Shown here piece after piece: positions 9,672-18,406 of a DNA stretch of 64,000 nt. Under the pieces are notes generated by a model. That model searched no databases, was not told the DNA's origin, and saw only the letters and a list, made by a program, of their open reading frames with translations. Made by a program: the position numbers and the translations under genes. The first letter of the stretch is position 1, and each line of letters opens with the position of its first letter. Source of the DNA: Lysobacteraceae bacterium NML08-0793 (lineage in GTDB: Bacteria > Pseudomonadota > Gammaproteobacteria > Xanthomonadales > Xanthomonadaceae); assembly GCA_002798275.1 (NCBI GenBank), contig NWQR01000002.1:1-64000 (forward strand), written 5' to 3'.

Positions 9672-11204
9672 ATGTCGCATCCCGTTCTTGAAAAACTCGG
9701 CCTGTCCGCCGTTGAATCCGGCACTTATCTTGGCAATGGCGAGTGGTCGAAAACCACCGATGCCGGTGTGCTTGAGCCGGTCAACCCGACCACCGGCGAA
9801 GTGCTGGGCAAGGTGCATGCCTCCAGCCGCGCCGACTATCAGCTGATCATGGAGCGCGCCGAGGCCGCCTTCAAAATCTGGCGCAAAATACCCGCCCCCA
9901 AGCGCGGCGAAGCCATCCGTCTGTGCGCCGATGCGCTGCGCACCCACAAGGATGCGCTCGGCTCGCTGGTCGCGCTGGAAATGGGCAAGTCCAAGCCCGA
10001 AGGCGATGGCGAAGTACAGGAAATGATTGACATCGGCGAGTTCGCCGTGGGGCTTTCCCGCCAGCTGTACGGCCTGACCATGCACAGCGAGCGCCCCGGC
10101 CATCGCATGTACGAGCAGTGGCATCCGATTGGTATCGTCGGCGTGATTTCCGCATTCAATTTCCCCGTGGCCGTTTGGGCATGGAACAGCTTCATCGCCG
10201 CCATCTGCGGTGATATCACCGTGTGGAAGCCCTCGCCCAAGACCCCGCTGTCGGCAATTGCCAGCATGAAAATCTGCAACGAGGCACTGAAGGCTGGCGG
10301 TTTCCCGGACATCTTCTTCCTGTTCAACGATGCCGGCACCGAGCTTGCCCAGGAGTTTGTCGATGACAAGCGCGTGGCGCTGGTGAGCTTTACCGGCTCG
10401 ACCCGCGTTGGTCGCCAAGTCGGCGAGCGTGTCGCCCGCCGCATGGGTCGCAGCCTGCTGGAGCTGGGCGGCAACAATGCCATCATCGTCGATGAAAGCG
10501 CCGATCTGAAACTCGCCATCCCGGCAATCGTGTTCGGTGCGGTCGGCACCTGCGGCCAGCGCTGCACCACCACCCGCCGTCTGCTGGTGCATGAATCCAT
10601 CTATGACACCGTGCTGGAAAAGCTCATCACCGCCTACAAGCAGGTGGAAGGCAAGATTGGCGACCCGACCGACCCGGCCAATTTGGTCGGCCCGCTGAAC
10701 TCCTCCGATGGCGTGGATGCGTTCTTGGATGCCATCGCCAAGGCTAAGGCCAGCGGCGGCAAGGTGGAAGTGGGCGGTGAAAAAATCGACGGCAAGGGCT
10801 TTTTCGTCAAGCCTGCCATCGTTACCGGCCTTGGCAATGACGCCGAAGTGGTGCAGCACGAAACCTTCGCGCCGATTTTGTACGTGATGAAGTATTCGGA
10901 TATCGACCAGGCCATCGACATGCAGAACGCCGTGCCGCAGGGGCTGTCCTCGGCGATCTTCACCACCAATCTCAAGCGTGCCGAAGCCTTCCTTGCCGCC
11001 AGCGGCTCGGACTGCGGCATCGCCAACGTCAATATCGGCACCTCGGGTGCGGAAATCGGCGGTGCGTTTGGTGGCGAGAAGGAAACCGGTGGTGGTCGTG
11101 AATCCGGCTCCGATGCCTGGAAGGCCTATATGCGCCGCCAGACCAATACCATCAACTACTCCGACGCGCTGCCGCTGGCTCAGGGCATCAAGTTCGATCT
11201 GTAA
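9672..11204 (+). CDS. amaB: ALDH7-type aldehyde dehydrogenase (piperideine-6-carboxylate / aminoadipic semialdehyde dehydrogenase)
   Basis: NAD-dependent dehydrogenase of 510 residues. It has the aldehyde dehydrogenase hallmarks: NFP (163-165), the cofactor-loop motif FTGSTRVG (240-247), the general base Glu264 in LELGGNN and the nucleophile Cys298 in CGQRC. The C-terminal [19 protein letters not shown] segment and [18 protein letters not shown] are typical of the ALDH7/antiquitin branch, which oxidises alpha-aminoadipic semialdehyde in lysine breakdown. GGAG lies 7 nt before the ATG. No other lysine catabolic gene is adjacent, so the substrate is assigned by family only. Confidence 0.85.
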   Translation: MSHPVLEKLGLSAVESGTYLGNGEWSKTTDAGVLEPVNPTTGEVLGKVHASSRADYQLIMERAEAAFKIWRKIPAPKRGEAIRLCADALRTHKDALGSLVALEMGKSKPEGDGEVQEMIDIGEFAVGLSRQLYGLTMHSERPGHRMYEQWHPIGIVGVISAFNFPVAVWAWNSFIAAICGDITVWKPSPKTPLSAIASMKICNEALKAGGFPDIFFLFNDAGTELAQEFVDDKRVALVSFTGSTRVGRQVGERVARRMGRSLLELGGNNAIIVDESADLKLAIPAIVFGAVGTCGQRCTTTRRLLVHESIYDTVLEKLITAYKQVEGKIGDPTDPANLVGPLNSSDGVDAFLDAIAKAKASGGKVEVGGEKIDGKGFFVKPAIVTGLGNDAEVVQHETFAPILYVMKYSDIDQAIDMQNAVPQGLSSAIFTTNLKRAEAFLAASGSDCGIANVNIGTSGAEIGGAFGGEKETGGGRESGSDAWKAYMRRQTNTINYSDALPLAQGIKFDL

Positions 11205-11221
11205 GCTGTAAGCAACCCGCC

Positions 11222-11248
11222 CCTGCCCGTGCTTCGCGCACGGGCAGG
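11222..11248 (+). terminator. Hairpin after the aldehyde dehydrogenase
   Basis: CCTGCCCGTGC (11222-11232) pairs perfectly with GCACGGGCAGG (11238-11248) around TTCGC. No T-run follows, so it may protect the mRNA end or act as a weak or factor-dependent stop. Confidence 0.5.
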
Positions 11249-11314
11249 CGCCTCATGACTGCATCGCGTTGGCTCCTTGCGTGATGCCTGCCCCAATCAC
11301 CAGAGGTATTGCCG

Positions 11315-11608
11315 ATGAACGCACCTGTTCCCTTCCGTCAAACCAGTGGCCTGGCTGTTACCAGTCTGATTTGCGGCATTCTCGGCTTTTTCACCGGATT
11401 CACCGCCATCATCGCCATCATCACCGGGCATATGGCACGCAGCGAAATCCGGCGTGCCCCGGATGTTTACGATGGCGACGGGCTGGCCGTGGCCGGCCTC
11501 GTAACCGGCTATCTGGTAGCCGGGCTTTATCTGCTGGGTCTACTGGTGGTGGTGCTGTTTTTCGGCGGCATTCTGGGTTTTGGCATTCTCTCGACCACCG
11601 TCAATTAA
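11315..11608 (+). CDS. DUF4190 family small membrane protein
   Basis: Protein of 97 residues with two hydrophobic hairpins. The first is LAVTSLICGILGFF and the second GLAVAGLVTGYLVAGLYLLG; between them lies the family-type segment GHMARSEIRR. AGAGG is 8 nt before the ATG at 11315; a TTG two codons earlier is less likely. DUF4190 proteins are membrane proteins of unknown function, often found as tails of sensor or zinc-ribbon proteins; this copy has only the membrane domain. It stands alone before pyrD with no visible terminator between them. Confidence 0.85.
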   Translation: MNAPVPFRQTSGLAVTSLICGILGFFTGFTAIIAIITGHMARSEIRRAPDVYDGDGLAVAGLVTGYLVAGLYLLGLLVVVLFFGGILGFGILSTTVN

Positions 11609-11657
11609 TTAATCTGTAACTGCTCCCCCACTGCTACCGCGCTTTGGCAAGAACTTC

Positions 11658-12713
11658 ATGTACGCCGCACTACGCCCTTATCTGTTCCGTCTTGAGCCAG
11701 AACGCGCGCACAAGCTGGCATTGCGCTGGGCGGATATCGCCGCCGACAGCGGCATCGCCCGATTGCTGTTGCCCACGCCCGCCAAGCCGTTCCCGGTCAA
11801 GGCATTCGGTCTGATGTTCCCGAACCCGGTCGGTCTTGCTGCAGGGCTGGACAAAAACGGCGACCACATCAAGGGGCTGTTCGCGCTCGGCTTTGGCTCG
11901 GTTGAAATCGGCACCATCACGCCGCGTCCGCAGCCAGGCAATCCGCAGCCGCGCCTGTTCCGCCTGCCCGAGCATCAGGCCATCATCAACCGCATGGGGT
12001 TCAACAACGATGGCGTGGATGCCTTGGTGCGCAATGTCCAGGCGCTGCAACGGCGTCCGGGCATCCTTGGCATCAATATCGGCAAAAACAAAGACACCGA
12101 AAACGAAAACGCCGCCAGCGACTATCTGCACTGCATGGAGCGCGTTTATCCGCTGGCCGATTACATCACTGTCAATATCTCCTCACCCAACACCGCTGGC
12201 CTGCGCGAACTACAAGAAGAACAGCAGCTGCGCAGCCTGCTGGGCGCATTGCGGGAGGCGCAGGAGCGCCTTGGCGCGCAACATGGCAAGCGCGTGCCGC
12301 TGCTGGTGAAAATCGCCCCGGATTTGAGCGACGAAGATCTGGATGCCGCTGCCCGAGTGCTGGCCGATATGGAAGTGGATGGCGTCATCGCCACCAATAC
12401 CACCGTATCGCGGCAGGAAGTGCAGCAACATGTGCTGGCGCAGCAGGTCGGCGGGCTTTCCGGCGCGCCCCTGTTGGCACGCTCTACCGCCGTGCTGCGC
12501 CGCCTGCGCATCCGCCTGCCCGAATCCATCCCGCTGGTCGGGGTCGGCGGCATTCTCTCCGGAGCCGATGCGGTGGCGAAAACCGCCGCCGGCGCACAAC
12601 TGGTACAGCTTTACAGCGGCCTTATTTATCGCGGCCCGACGCTGGTGGGCGAATGTGTGGAAGCCATCCGCCGCCGCAAGGAGGCTCCGGCCAGCGGACG
12701 GGTTCCGGACTGA
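11658..12713 (+). CDS. pyrD: Dihydroorotate dehydrogenase (quinone)
   Basis: Class 2 enzyme that oxidises dihydroorotate to orotate and passes electrons to quinone, the fourth step of pyrimidine synthesis; attached to the inner membrane. The 351-residue length and the N-terminal amphipathic segment ([21 protein letters not shown]) mark class 2. FMN and substrate motifs are [16 protein letters not shown] near residue 55, NRMGFNNDG near residue 112, the catalytic-Ser region [12 protein letters not shown] near residue 173 and [10 protein letters not shown] near the end. Its stop overlaps the murB start (TGATG), so translation is coupled. Confidence 0.97.
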   Translation: MYAALRPYLFRLEPERAHKLALRWADIAADSGIARLLLPTPAKPFPVKAFGLMFPNPVGLAAGLDKNGDHIKGLFALGFGSVEIGTITPRPQPGNPQPRLFRLPEHQAIINRMGFNNDGVDALVRNVQALQRRPGILGINIGKNKDTENENAASDYLHCMERVYPLADYITVNISSPNTAGLRELQEEQQLRSLLGALREAQERLGAQHGKRVPLLVKIAPDLSDEDLDAAARVLADMEVDGVIATNTTVSRQEVQQHVLAQQVGGLSGAPLLARSTAVLRRLRIRLPESIPLVGVGGILSGADAVAKTAAGAQLVQLYSGLIYRGPTLVGECVEAIRRRKEAPASGRVPD

Positions 12714-13741
12714 TGCACCACCCCGGCTTTGTCACGCATACCGATCAGCCGCTGCACAACAGCTTTGCCCTGCCCGCACGCGCCCGGCGGCTGTATCAGG
12801 TCGATGATGTCGATGCCCTGCCCGAAGCGCTGCAAACAGCCGGTGCCGATGCCCTGATGCTGGGCGGCGGCAGCAATCTGCTGTTTGTCCGCGAATACAT
12901 CGACAGCGCCGTGCAGGTGCTGGATGCACGCATCGAAATAACCGAAGCCACCGATGGGCGCATCCATGTCAGCGCCTGCGCCGGTGCATCTTGGCATGCG
13001 TTCGTGATGCAATGCCTGGCGGCCAACGCTTACGGCCTAGAAAACCTAGCCCTGATTCCCGGCACCGTGGGGGCTGCGCCCATCCAGAACATCGGCGCCT
13101 ATGGCGTGGAAGTGATGGACTTGATTGCCGCCGTGCAGGTACACGACCGCGTGAGTGGACAAACACGCTGGTGGTCGCATGCCGAATGCGGCTTTCGCTA
13201 CCGCGACAGCGCCTTCAAGGCCGAGCCGCAACGCCATGCGGTGATGCGGGTGAAGTTTGCGCTCTGGCGCACACCTCGCCTGAAGCTCGCTTATGCCGGA
13301 ATCGACAGCGAACTGGCACAGGCTGGCATCAGCGCGCCCGGCGCGCAGGATGTGGCTGAAGCGGTCATCCGTATCCGCCAGCGCAAACTGCCCGACCCCG
13401 CCCGCATCGGCAATGCCGGCAGCTTCTTCAAAAACCCGATCGTTCCCAAGTCCCAAGCCGACGCGCTGCGTGCGCAGTATCCGGCCATGCCGATATTTGC
13501 CGCAGACCGCAGCGACTGCTGCAAGCTCTCGGCCGCTTGGCTGATTGACCAATGCGGCTGGAAAGGCAAGCGCCAAGGCGATGCCGGGGTATCCGCCGAA
13601 CACGCCTTGGTGCTGGTTAACCACGGCCATGCAAGCGGAGCGCAAATCCTGGCACTGGCGCGCGAAATCGCCGCCTCGGTGCAACATCGCTTTGCAGTCG
13701 CCATCGAACCCGAACCTCGCCTGATAGGAGCCCATTGGTGA
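12713..13741 (+). CDS. murB: UDP-N-acetylenolpyruvoylglucosamine reductase
   Basis: FAD/NADPH enzyme that makes UDP-MurNAc, a cytoplasmic step of peptidoglycan synthesis. The 342-residue type I form has the FAD-binding MLGGGSNLLFV near residue 49, LIPGTVGAAPIQNIGAYG near residue 114 and the catalytic GNAGSFFKNP near residue 240. The ATG at 12713 overlaps the pyrD stop; the in-frame extension upstream lies inside pyrD and is ignored. The following transporter gene starts inside its stop codon. Confidence 0.97.
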   Translation: MHHPGFVTHTDQPLHNSFALPARARRLYQVDDVDALPEALQTAGADALMLGGGSNLLFVREYIDSAVQVLDARIEITEATDGRIHVSACAGASWHAFVMQCLAANAYGLENLALIPGTVGAAPIQNIGAYGVEVMDLIAAVQVHDRVSGQTRWWSHAECGFRYRDSAFKAEPQRHAVMRVKFALWRTPRLKLAYAGIDSELAQAGISAPGAQDVAEAVIRIRQRKLPDPARIGNAGSFFKNPIVPKSQADALRAQYPAMPIFAADRSDCCKLSAAWLIDQCGWKGKRQGDAGVSAEHALVLVNHGHASGAQILALAREIAASVQHRFAVAIEPEPRLIGAHW

Positions 13742-14664
13742 GCCACAACCGCCAGCCGCTGCATGCCGCCCTGCTGATGCTGGGCAGTACCCTCAGCTTC
13801 GGCGTGATGGCACTGGCCATCCGACTGGCCTCCAAAACCGTCCCCACCTGGGAAATCGCCTTCTTCCGCAATGCGGTCGGGATTTTGTTCCTGCTGCCAA
13901 TCCTGTTTTGGCCGGCGCTCACCGGCAGCCGCTTTCGCAGCATCGCCGCAACACTCGCCACCGGGCAAATCTCGCGCTATGCCCTGCGCTGTCTGACCGG
14001 GCTTGTCGGCATGTTCTGCATGTTCTGGTCTTTGGCCAATTTGCCACTGGGACAGGCCATTTCGCTTAGCTATGCCTCGCCGATTTTCGTCACTTTTTTC
14101 GCCGTGCTGATGTTGGGCGAAGTGGTTCGCATCCGGCGCTGGTTGGCCGTCGTTTCCGGCTTCATCGGCATCCTGGTGATTGTCCGCCCTTGGTCGGAAG
14201 CCTTCAGTACCGGCCTTCTGGTGGCCGTGGCCGGCGCGGTCTTGAGCGCACTTGTCTCGATCCAAATCAAACAGCTCTCGCGCCAGGACAGCTCCAATGC
14301 CATCGTGTTCTGGACTTATGTGTTCTGGGTGCCAATGTCGCTCATCCCGGCGCTGCTGGACTGGCGCTGGCCCTCGCCGCAGGAATGGCTGTGGCTGATC
14401 ACCATCGGCTTGTTCGGCACCCTGGGCCAAGTGCTGTGGACGCGTGCGCTGAAAATCGGCGAAGTCTCGGCGCTCACCCCGATCAGCTTCGTGCAGCTGC
14501 CGTTCGTCACCTTCTGCGGCTGGCTGTTGTTTGGCGAATCGCTCGATCGCTGGACCGTGATTGGCGCGGCCATCATCCTCGCCTCCACCGCCTATATCGC
14601 CCACCGCGAAGCCCGCCTGCGCCGCGATGCACTGGCCACGGCCAACGCGCCGAATAGCAAGTAA
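13738..14664 (+). CDS. DMT superfamily transporter (two EamA domains)
   Basis: Inner-membrane carrier with about ten helices and two EamA repeats of roughly 140 residues each. The first opens with HAALLMLGSTLSFGVMALAI and includes the PTWEIAFFRNAVGILFLLP helix; the second includes GLFGTLGQVLWTRALKIGEV and ends in a short basic tail. The GTG at 13738 is chosen because GGAG lies 7 nt upstream; it overlaps the murB stop (GTGA). A TTG one codon earlier is possible. The substrate is unknown; related proteins export amino acids or take up S-adenosylmethionine. Confidence 0.87.
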   Translation: MSHNRQPLHAALLMLGSTLSFGVMALAIRLASKTVPTWEIAFFRNAVGILFLLPILFWPALTGSRFRSIAATLATGQISRYALRCLTGLVGMFCMFWSLANLPLGQAISLSYASPIFVTFFAVLMLGEVVRIRRWLAVVSGFIGILVIVRPWSEAFSTGLLVAVAGAVLSALVSIQIKQLSRQDSSNAIVFWTYVFWVPMSLIPALLDWRWPSPQEWLWLITIGLFGTLGQVLWTRALKIGEVSALTPISFVQLPFVTFCGWLLFGESLDRWTVIGAAIILASTAYIAHREARLRRDALATANAPNSK

Positions 14665-14732
14665 AGCTCGCCCAAACAGCAGGCGCCCCGGCACTTGCCC
14701 CAAAGCAAGGCGCGCACATCCCGATAGACGAA

Positions 14733-14750
14733 AGCCCCGCAAGCGGGGCT
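14733..14750 (-). terminator. Terminator of the lipoprotein gene
   Basis: AGCCCCGC and GCGGGGCT pair around AA. On the minus strand the stem is followed by a short TTT, and it lies 17 nt after the lipoprotein stop. It can also stop the converging transporter gene. Confidence 0.65.
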
Positions 14751-14767
14751 CATCAGGCCGTCGCTGT

Positions 14768-15433
14768 TTACCAGCCCCAGGGCGTAGGCGGCAGCTCAAC
14801 CGGCCGGGTCAAATCGAACTCCACCTTGAACATCCGGCCATTGGGACGGGAAAGCTCGTAGATGAACGTGTCCGGGTGGATTTCCATCGCCCAAGTATTT
14901 TCCAGCGAAGCATTCAGCCCGCCCTTTTCGAACATCGCGATGGACTCGGCATCCACCGGGAAGCGCTGGCGCTCGGCGCTGCCCGCATCGCGGCTATCGC
15001 CACCATACAGGGTCATCTCGTCGGGGCTGCCATCTTGGTGACGATGGTCGTGCTTGAGACGCAAGCCCTCGGGCAGACGGGTGAGAATCCAGGTACGCGA
15101 ATGGTCATCACCGACATGGAACGGGATTTCTAGGCGCTCGCGCGGCGCATCGCAACCGCGCACATGCATCACCAGCCGCTTGCCCTCAAAGGCATCGGGC
15201 TCGGCGGGCTTGGGTTCATTGACAAGGATTCTGCCTTCATAGGCCTGGCCACAATGTTTGGCGATATGCGCCAGAAACTCGTCGGCAGGCTGCAATGCCC
15301 CGGCATCGGCCAGCGCTGGCATTGCCGCAGCGGAGGCATCGCTCGCCACGGCATCATCAGCATCGCTATGGGAGGAGGTGCAGGCCGCCACGGCCAGCAG
15401 GGCGGGAATAACAAGCAAGGTTCGGGTCTTCAT
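14768..15433 (-). CDS. Conserved lipoprotein of unknown function
   Basis: Protein of 221 residues with a lipoprotein signal: MKTRTLLVIPALLAVAAC, Cys18 being the lipidation site. After a Ser/Asp/Ala-rich linker the body has a beta-rich pattern (KRLVMHVRGCDAPRERLEIPFHVG) and ends RPVELPPTPWGW. I do not recognise a named domain. It faces the DMT transporter gene across a shared hairpin and is followed upstream by the ABC-F gene in the same direction with a 41-nt gap, so the two may share a transcript. Confidence 0.75.
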   Translation of the reverse strand: MKTRTLLVIPALLAVAACTSSHSDADDAVASDASAAAMPALADAGALQPADEFLAHIAKHCGQAYEGRILVNEPKPAEPDAFEGKRLVMHVRGCDAPRERLEIPFHVGDDHSRTWILTRLPEGLRLKHDHRHQDGSPDEMTLYGGDSRDAGSAERQRFPVDAESIAMFEKGGLNASLENTWAMEIHPDTFIYELSRPNGRMFKVEFDLTRPVELPPTPWGW

Positions 15434-15474
15434 GCCCCCACCCTAACCCGCCAGCGGCCTGCCGACAATCCCCA

Positions 15475-17346
15475 TCAACCATACAGCACCAGCAGGGCGT
15501 CTTCGGCCGCCTCCAGCGCCGCGCGCAATTGCATTTGTTCGCACCCAAGTGCAGCGACTTTTTCCGCATCCGAATACACCGCTGGGTCCGATAGCGCGGC
15601 TTCGCATTCGGCAAGTTGCGCGCTCAAGCGCGCGACCTCGGCTTCGGCTTCTTTGAGCTTGTGCGGGTTGACCTTGGCCGGCTTGGCGGCAGGCTTGGGC
15701 GTGGCCTGCGGCGCGGGTTTCCCGGCCGGTTTTTCGGCGCTGCTCTTTTCTTCTCCGGCCTTAGCCGCATCCACCGGACGGGCGCGCAGCCAGGCGGCGT
15801 ATTCGTCCAGATCGCCATTGAAGGCCGCCACCGTGCCATCGTGCACACGCCAGAACTCATCGCAAACCAAGCCAATCAAATGCCGATCGTGGCTGACCAT
15901 GACGATCGCGCCGTCAAAATCGCTAAGCGCTTCGGCCAGTGCCTCGCGCATTTCCAAATCCAGATGGTTGGTCGGCTCATCCAGCAGCAGCACATTCGGC
16001 TTGCGCCAGGCAATCAACGCCAGCGCAAGACGCGCTTTTTCGCCGCCGGAGAAATTGTCGATGGCCTCAAACGCACGGTCGCCGGGAAACTGCCAGCGCC
16101 CCAGAAAATTGCGGAAGTCCTGCGTGGCGGTTTCCGGCGAGATCGCTTTCAGATGGTCGATCGGGGAAGTGCCTTCCAGCAGCGATTCCACCGTGTGCTG
16201 AGCAAAATAGCCAATCACGAGGTCAGGATGGGCGATGCGCTCGCCCGCCATCACCGGCAAATCGCCGACCAGGGTTTTCACCAGCGTGGATTTGCCCGCG
16301 CCATTCGGCCCCAGAAGGCCAATCCGATCGCCAGCTTCCAGCGCAAAACCGACATCGGCCAGAATCCGCGCATCTGCGCCGTAACCGGCATCCACATGGC
16401 GCAGCGTCAAGAGCGAATTGGGCATTTTCACCGGCACGGGAAAGTCGATATGCAGCGCACGCTCGGCGCGCACCGCTTCGGTGCCGGCGAGTTTTTCCAG
16501 GCGCTTCATGCGGCTTTGCGCCTGACGCGCCTTGCTGGCCTTGGCCTTGAAGCGGTCGATGAACTTCTGCAAATGGGCGCGCTCGGCCTGTTCCTTTTCA
16601 AAGGCGATTTGCTGCTGGCGCAGATGCTCGGCACGTTGGCGCTCGAACGCGGTGTAATTGCCCGCATACAGTTTGGCGCGACCATCATGCAGGTGCAGGA
16701 TGTGGGTGGTAACGTTGTCGAGAAACTCGCGGTCGTGGCTGATGACCAGCAAAGTGCCGTCATAACGGCGCAGCCAGTCTTCCAGCCAGACCACCGCATC
16801 CAAATCCAGATGGTTGGTGGGCTCGTCCAGTAGCAACAGGTCGCTCGGCATCATCAGTGCCCGGGCGACATTCAACCGCACCCGCCAACCGCCGGAAAAA
16901 TCCGCCACCGCCCTTTGATGGGTATCGGCGGCAAAGCCAAGACCATGCAGCAGACGACCAGCGCGGGCATCGCCATCGTAGCCATTGATTTCGGCAAGGC
17001 GCTGATGCGCTTCGGCCACTGCCTCCCAGTCCTCGCGCGCCATCGCTTCTCGCTCGGCACGCACCGCAGCATGTAGCTGGGTGTCGCCGGACATCACGAA
17101 GTCCAACGCCGGGTCGGGCAAATGCGGGGTTTCCTGCGCCACACTGGCGATGCGCGCCTTGCCGGGCAGCTCCAAATCGCCACGGTCAGGCTCGACCTCG
17201 CCCAACAAGGCGGCAAACAAAGAGGACTTGCCCGCCCCGTTGCGCCCCACCACCCCAACGCGGTAGCCCGCATGCAGGGCAAGGTCAACATCGGAAAGCA
17301 AAAGACGCTCGCCCCGGCGCAGGGCAAAATTGCGGAAAGAAATCAT
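15475..17346 (-). CDS. ABC-F family ATPase (YheS/Uup-like)
   Basis: Soluble ATPase with two nucleotide-binding domains and no membrane part; ABC-F proteins act on the ribosome. Domain 1 has Walker A GRNGAGKSS (34-42), signature DFSGGWRVRL and LLLLDEPTNHLD; domain 2 has GPNGAGKST, FSGGEKARLAL and LLLDEPTNHLD. The linker between them (QQQIAFEKEQAERAHLQKFI) is charged, and the C-terminal 100 residues are Lys/Pro/Ala-rich followed by a coiled coil. The 623-residue length and order fit YheS. The start at 17346 gives MISFRNFALRRGERLL; the open frame extends 53 codons upstream across the divergent gene. Confidence 0.92.
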   Translation of the reverse strand: MISFRNFALRRGERLLLSDVDLALHAGYRVGVVGRNGAGKSSLFAALLGEVEPDRGDLELPGKARIASVAQETPHLPDPALDFVMSGDTQLHAAVRAEREAMAREDWEAVAEAHQRLAEINGYDGDARAGRLLHGLGFAADTHQRAVADFSGGWRVRLNVARALMMPSDLLLLDEPTNHLDLDAVVWLEDWLRRYDGTLLVISHDREFLDNVTTHILHLHDGRAKLYAGNYTAFERQRAEHLRQQQIAFEKEQAERAHLQKFIDRFKAKASKARQAQSRMKRLEKLAGTEAVRAERALHIDFPVPVKMPNSLLTLRHVDAGYGADARILADVGFALEAGDRIGLLGPNGAGKSTLVKTLVGDLPVMAGERIAHPDLVIGYFAQHTVESLLEGTSPIDHLKAISPETATQDFRNFLGRWQFPGDRAFEAIDNFSGGEKARLALALIAWRKPNVLLLDEPTNHLDLEMREALAEALSDFDGAIVMVSHDRHLIGLVCDEFWRVHDGTVAAFNGDLDEYAAWLRARPVDAAKAGEEKSSAEKPAGKPAPQATPKPAAKPAKVNPHKLKEAEAEVARLSAQLAECEAALSDPAVYSDAEKVAALGCEQMQLRAALEAAEDALLVLYG

Positions 17347-17388
17347 CGGCAGATTGTAAGCTGCCACAGCCTTCAAAAATTTTTCCTC

Positions 17389-18321
17389 ATGCGCATTTTC
17401 ATCAGTCTGGCCGCCTACTGCGAACCGCATCTGGCCTTCACCCTGACACAGATTTTCAGCAAAGCCGCCCAGCCCGGCCGTGTTTTCGTGGGGCTGATTG
17501 ACCAATCACGCGATGACCATGCCGCATGGCTGAGCCGCCAGCCCTGGCAGCGGCAGGTGCGCCATCGGCAAATCGACCCGGCGCTGTCCGAAGGCGTGTG
17601 CTGGGCACGGCATCTGGCCATGGGGCTGCATCAGGGCGAGGAGTATTTCCTGCAAGTGGATTCGCACACGTTTTTCTTTCCCGGCTGGGATGAGGCGCTG
17701 ATTGATCTGCACCGGCAACTGGAAGGCACACTGGAAAAGCCGTTGATTTCCGCCTATCCGCCGCCATTCGAGTTCGATGCCGATGGCGACCCGATGGTGC
17801 GCCACCCGGCCTCATCGCAGGTATCCATCATCGTGCCCGAAGCCGGACAGGTACTGCGGCCGGACTGCGCGACCTTGCGCTTTCGCGCCGACTGGAAAAG
17901 CGGCGCTGACGTTGCACTGGGTTTCCATCTAGCTGCCGGTTTCATTTTTGCGCGCAGCCGTTTCATCGACGAAGTGCCATACGACCGGCAGCTGTATTTT
18001 CACGGCGAAGAACAGAATCTGGCACTGCGCGCCTGGACGCGCGGCTGGGATATCGCCCATCCTCGCCAAGACTGGATTCCGCTGCTGCACCTATACAAGC
18101 AGGCCGGGCAAGACTACCCCTCGCAGCACTGGAGCCCGACGCAGGCGGCCGCTCGCAAAATCCGCTGGCAAGACCTGGCCGCACGCAGCGACCAGCGGCT
18201 TCTGGCCTTGGTGCGCAGCGAGATTGAAGGCATTTATGGCCTAGGGCAGCAGCGCAGCCTGCAACAGTTTGCCGACTTCAGCGGCCTTGACTACGGCATT
18301 TGCCGAACAGACTTGCATTGA
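17389..18321 (+). CDS. GlcNAc-transferase family glycosyltransferase
   Basis: Protein of 310 residues resembling the Gnt1/PF11397 family of GlcNAc transferases. It starts IFISLAAYCEPHLAFTL, followed by a Rossmann-like first half; LQVDSHTFFFPGWD near residue 88 contains the D-S-H metal-binding motif in place of DXD, and YFHGEEQNLALRAWTRGWDI near residue 205 matches the acceptor-side region of the family. There is no signal peptide. No clear ribosome binding site precedes the ATG at 17389; the divergent ABC-F gene starts 42 nt away. The acceptor is unknown. Confidence 0.8.
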   Translation: MRIFISLAAYCEPHLAFTLTQIFSKAAQPGRVFVGLIDQSRDDHAAWLSRQPWQRQVRHRQIDPALSEGVCWARHLAMGLHQGEEYFLQVDSHTFFFPGWDEALIDLHRQLEGTLEKPLISAYPPPFEFDADGDPMVRHPASSQVSIIVPEAGQVLRPDCATLRFRADWKSGADVALGFHLAAGFIFARSRFIDEVPYDRQLYFHGEEQNLALRAWTRGWDIAHPRQDWIPLLHLYKQAGQDYPSQHWSPTQAAARKIRWQDLAARSDQRLLALVRSEIEGIYGLGQQRSLQQFADFSGLDYGICRTDLH

Positions 18322-18341
18322 AGCGGCATTCAGAAAAATTG

Positions 18342-18354
18342 GTTGCAGTGCAAC
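18342..18354. promoter_or_regulatory. Palindrome upstream of the TonB-dependent receptor
   Basis: GTTGCA-G-TGCAAC is a perfect two-fold repeat around one central base, 53 nt before the receptor start. Its placement suits an operator, but it does not resemble a Fur box and the regulator is unknown. Confidence 0.35.
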
Positions 18355-18406
18355 AAGGCCGGGTTTAATGTCCTGCTAACAATTCACACGCTGCCACAGG
18401 AACCCC

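Noticed and set aside
15475-18321. A secretion or resistance module formed by the ABC-F gene and the glycosyltransferase
   Set aside because: The genes are divergent, share only a 42-nt gap and have no known joint function.
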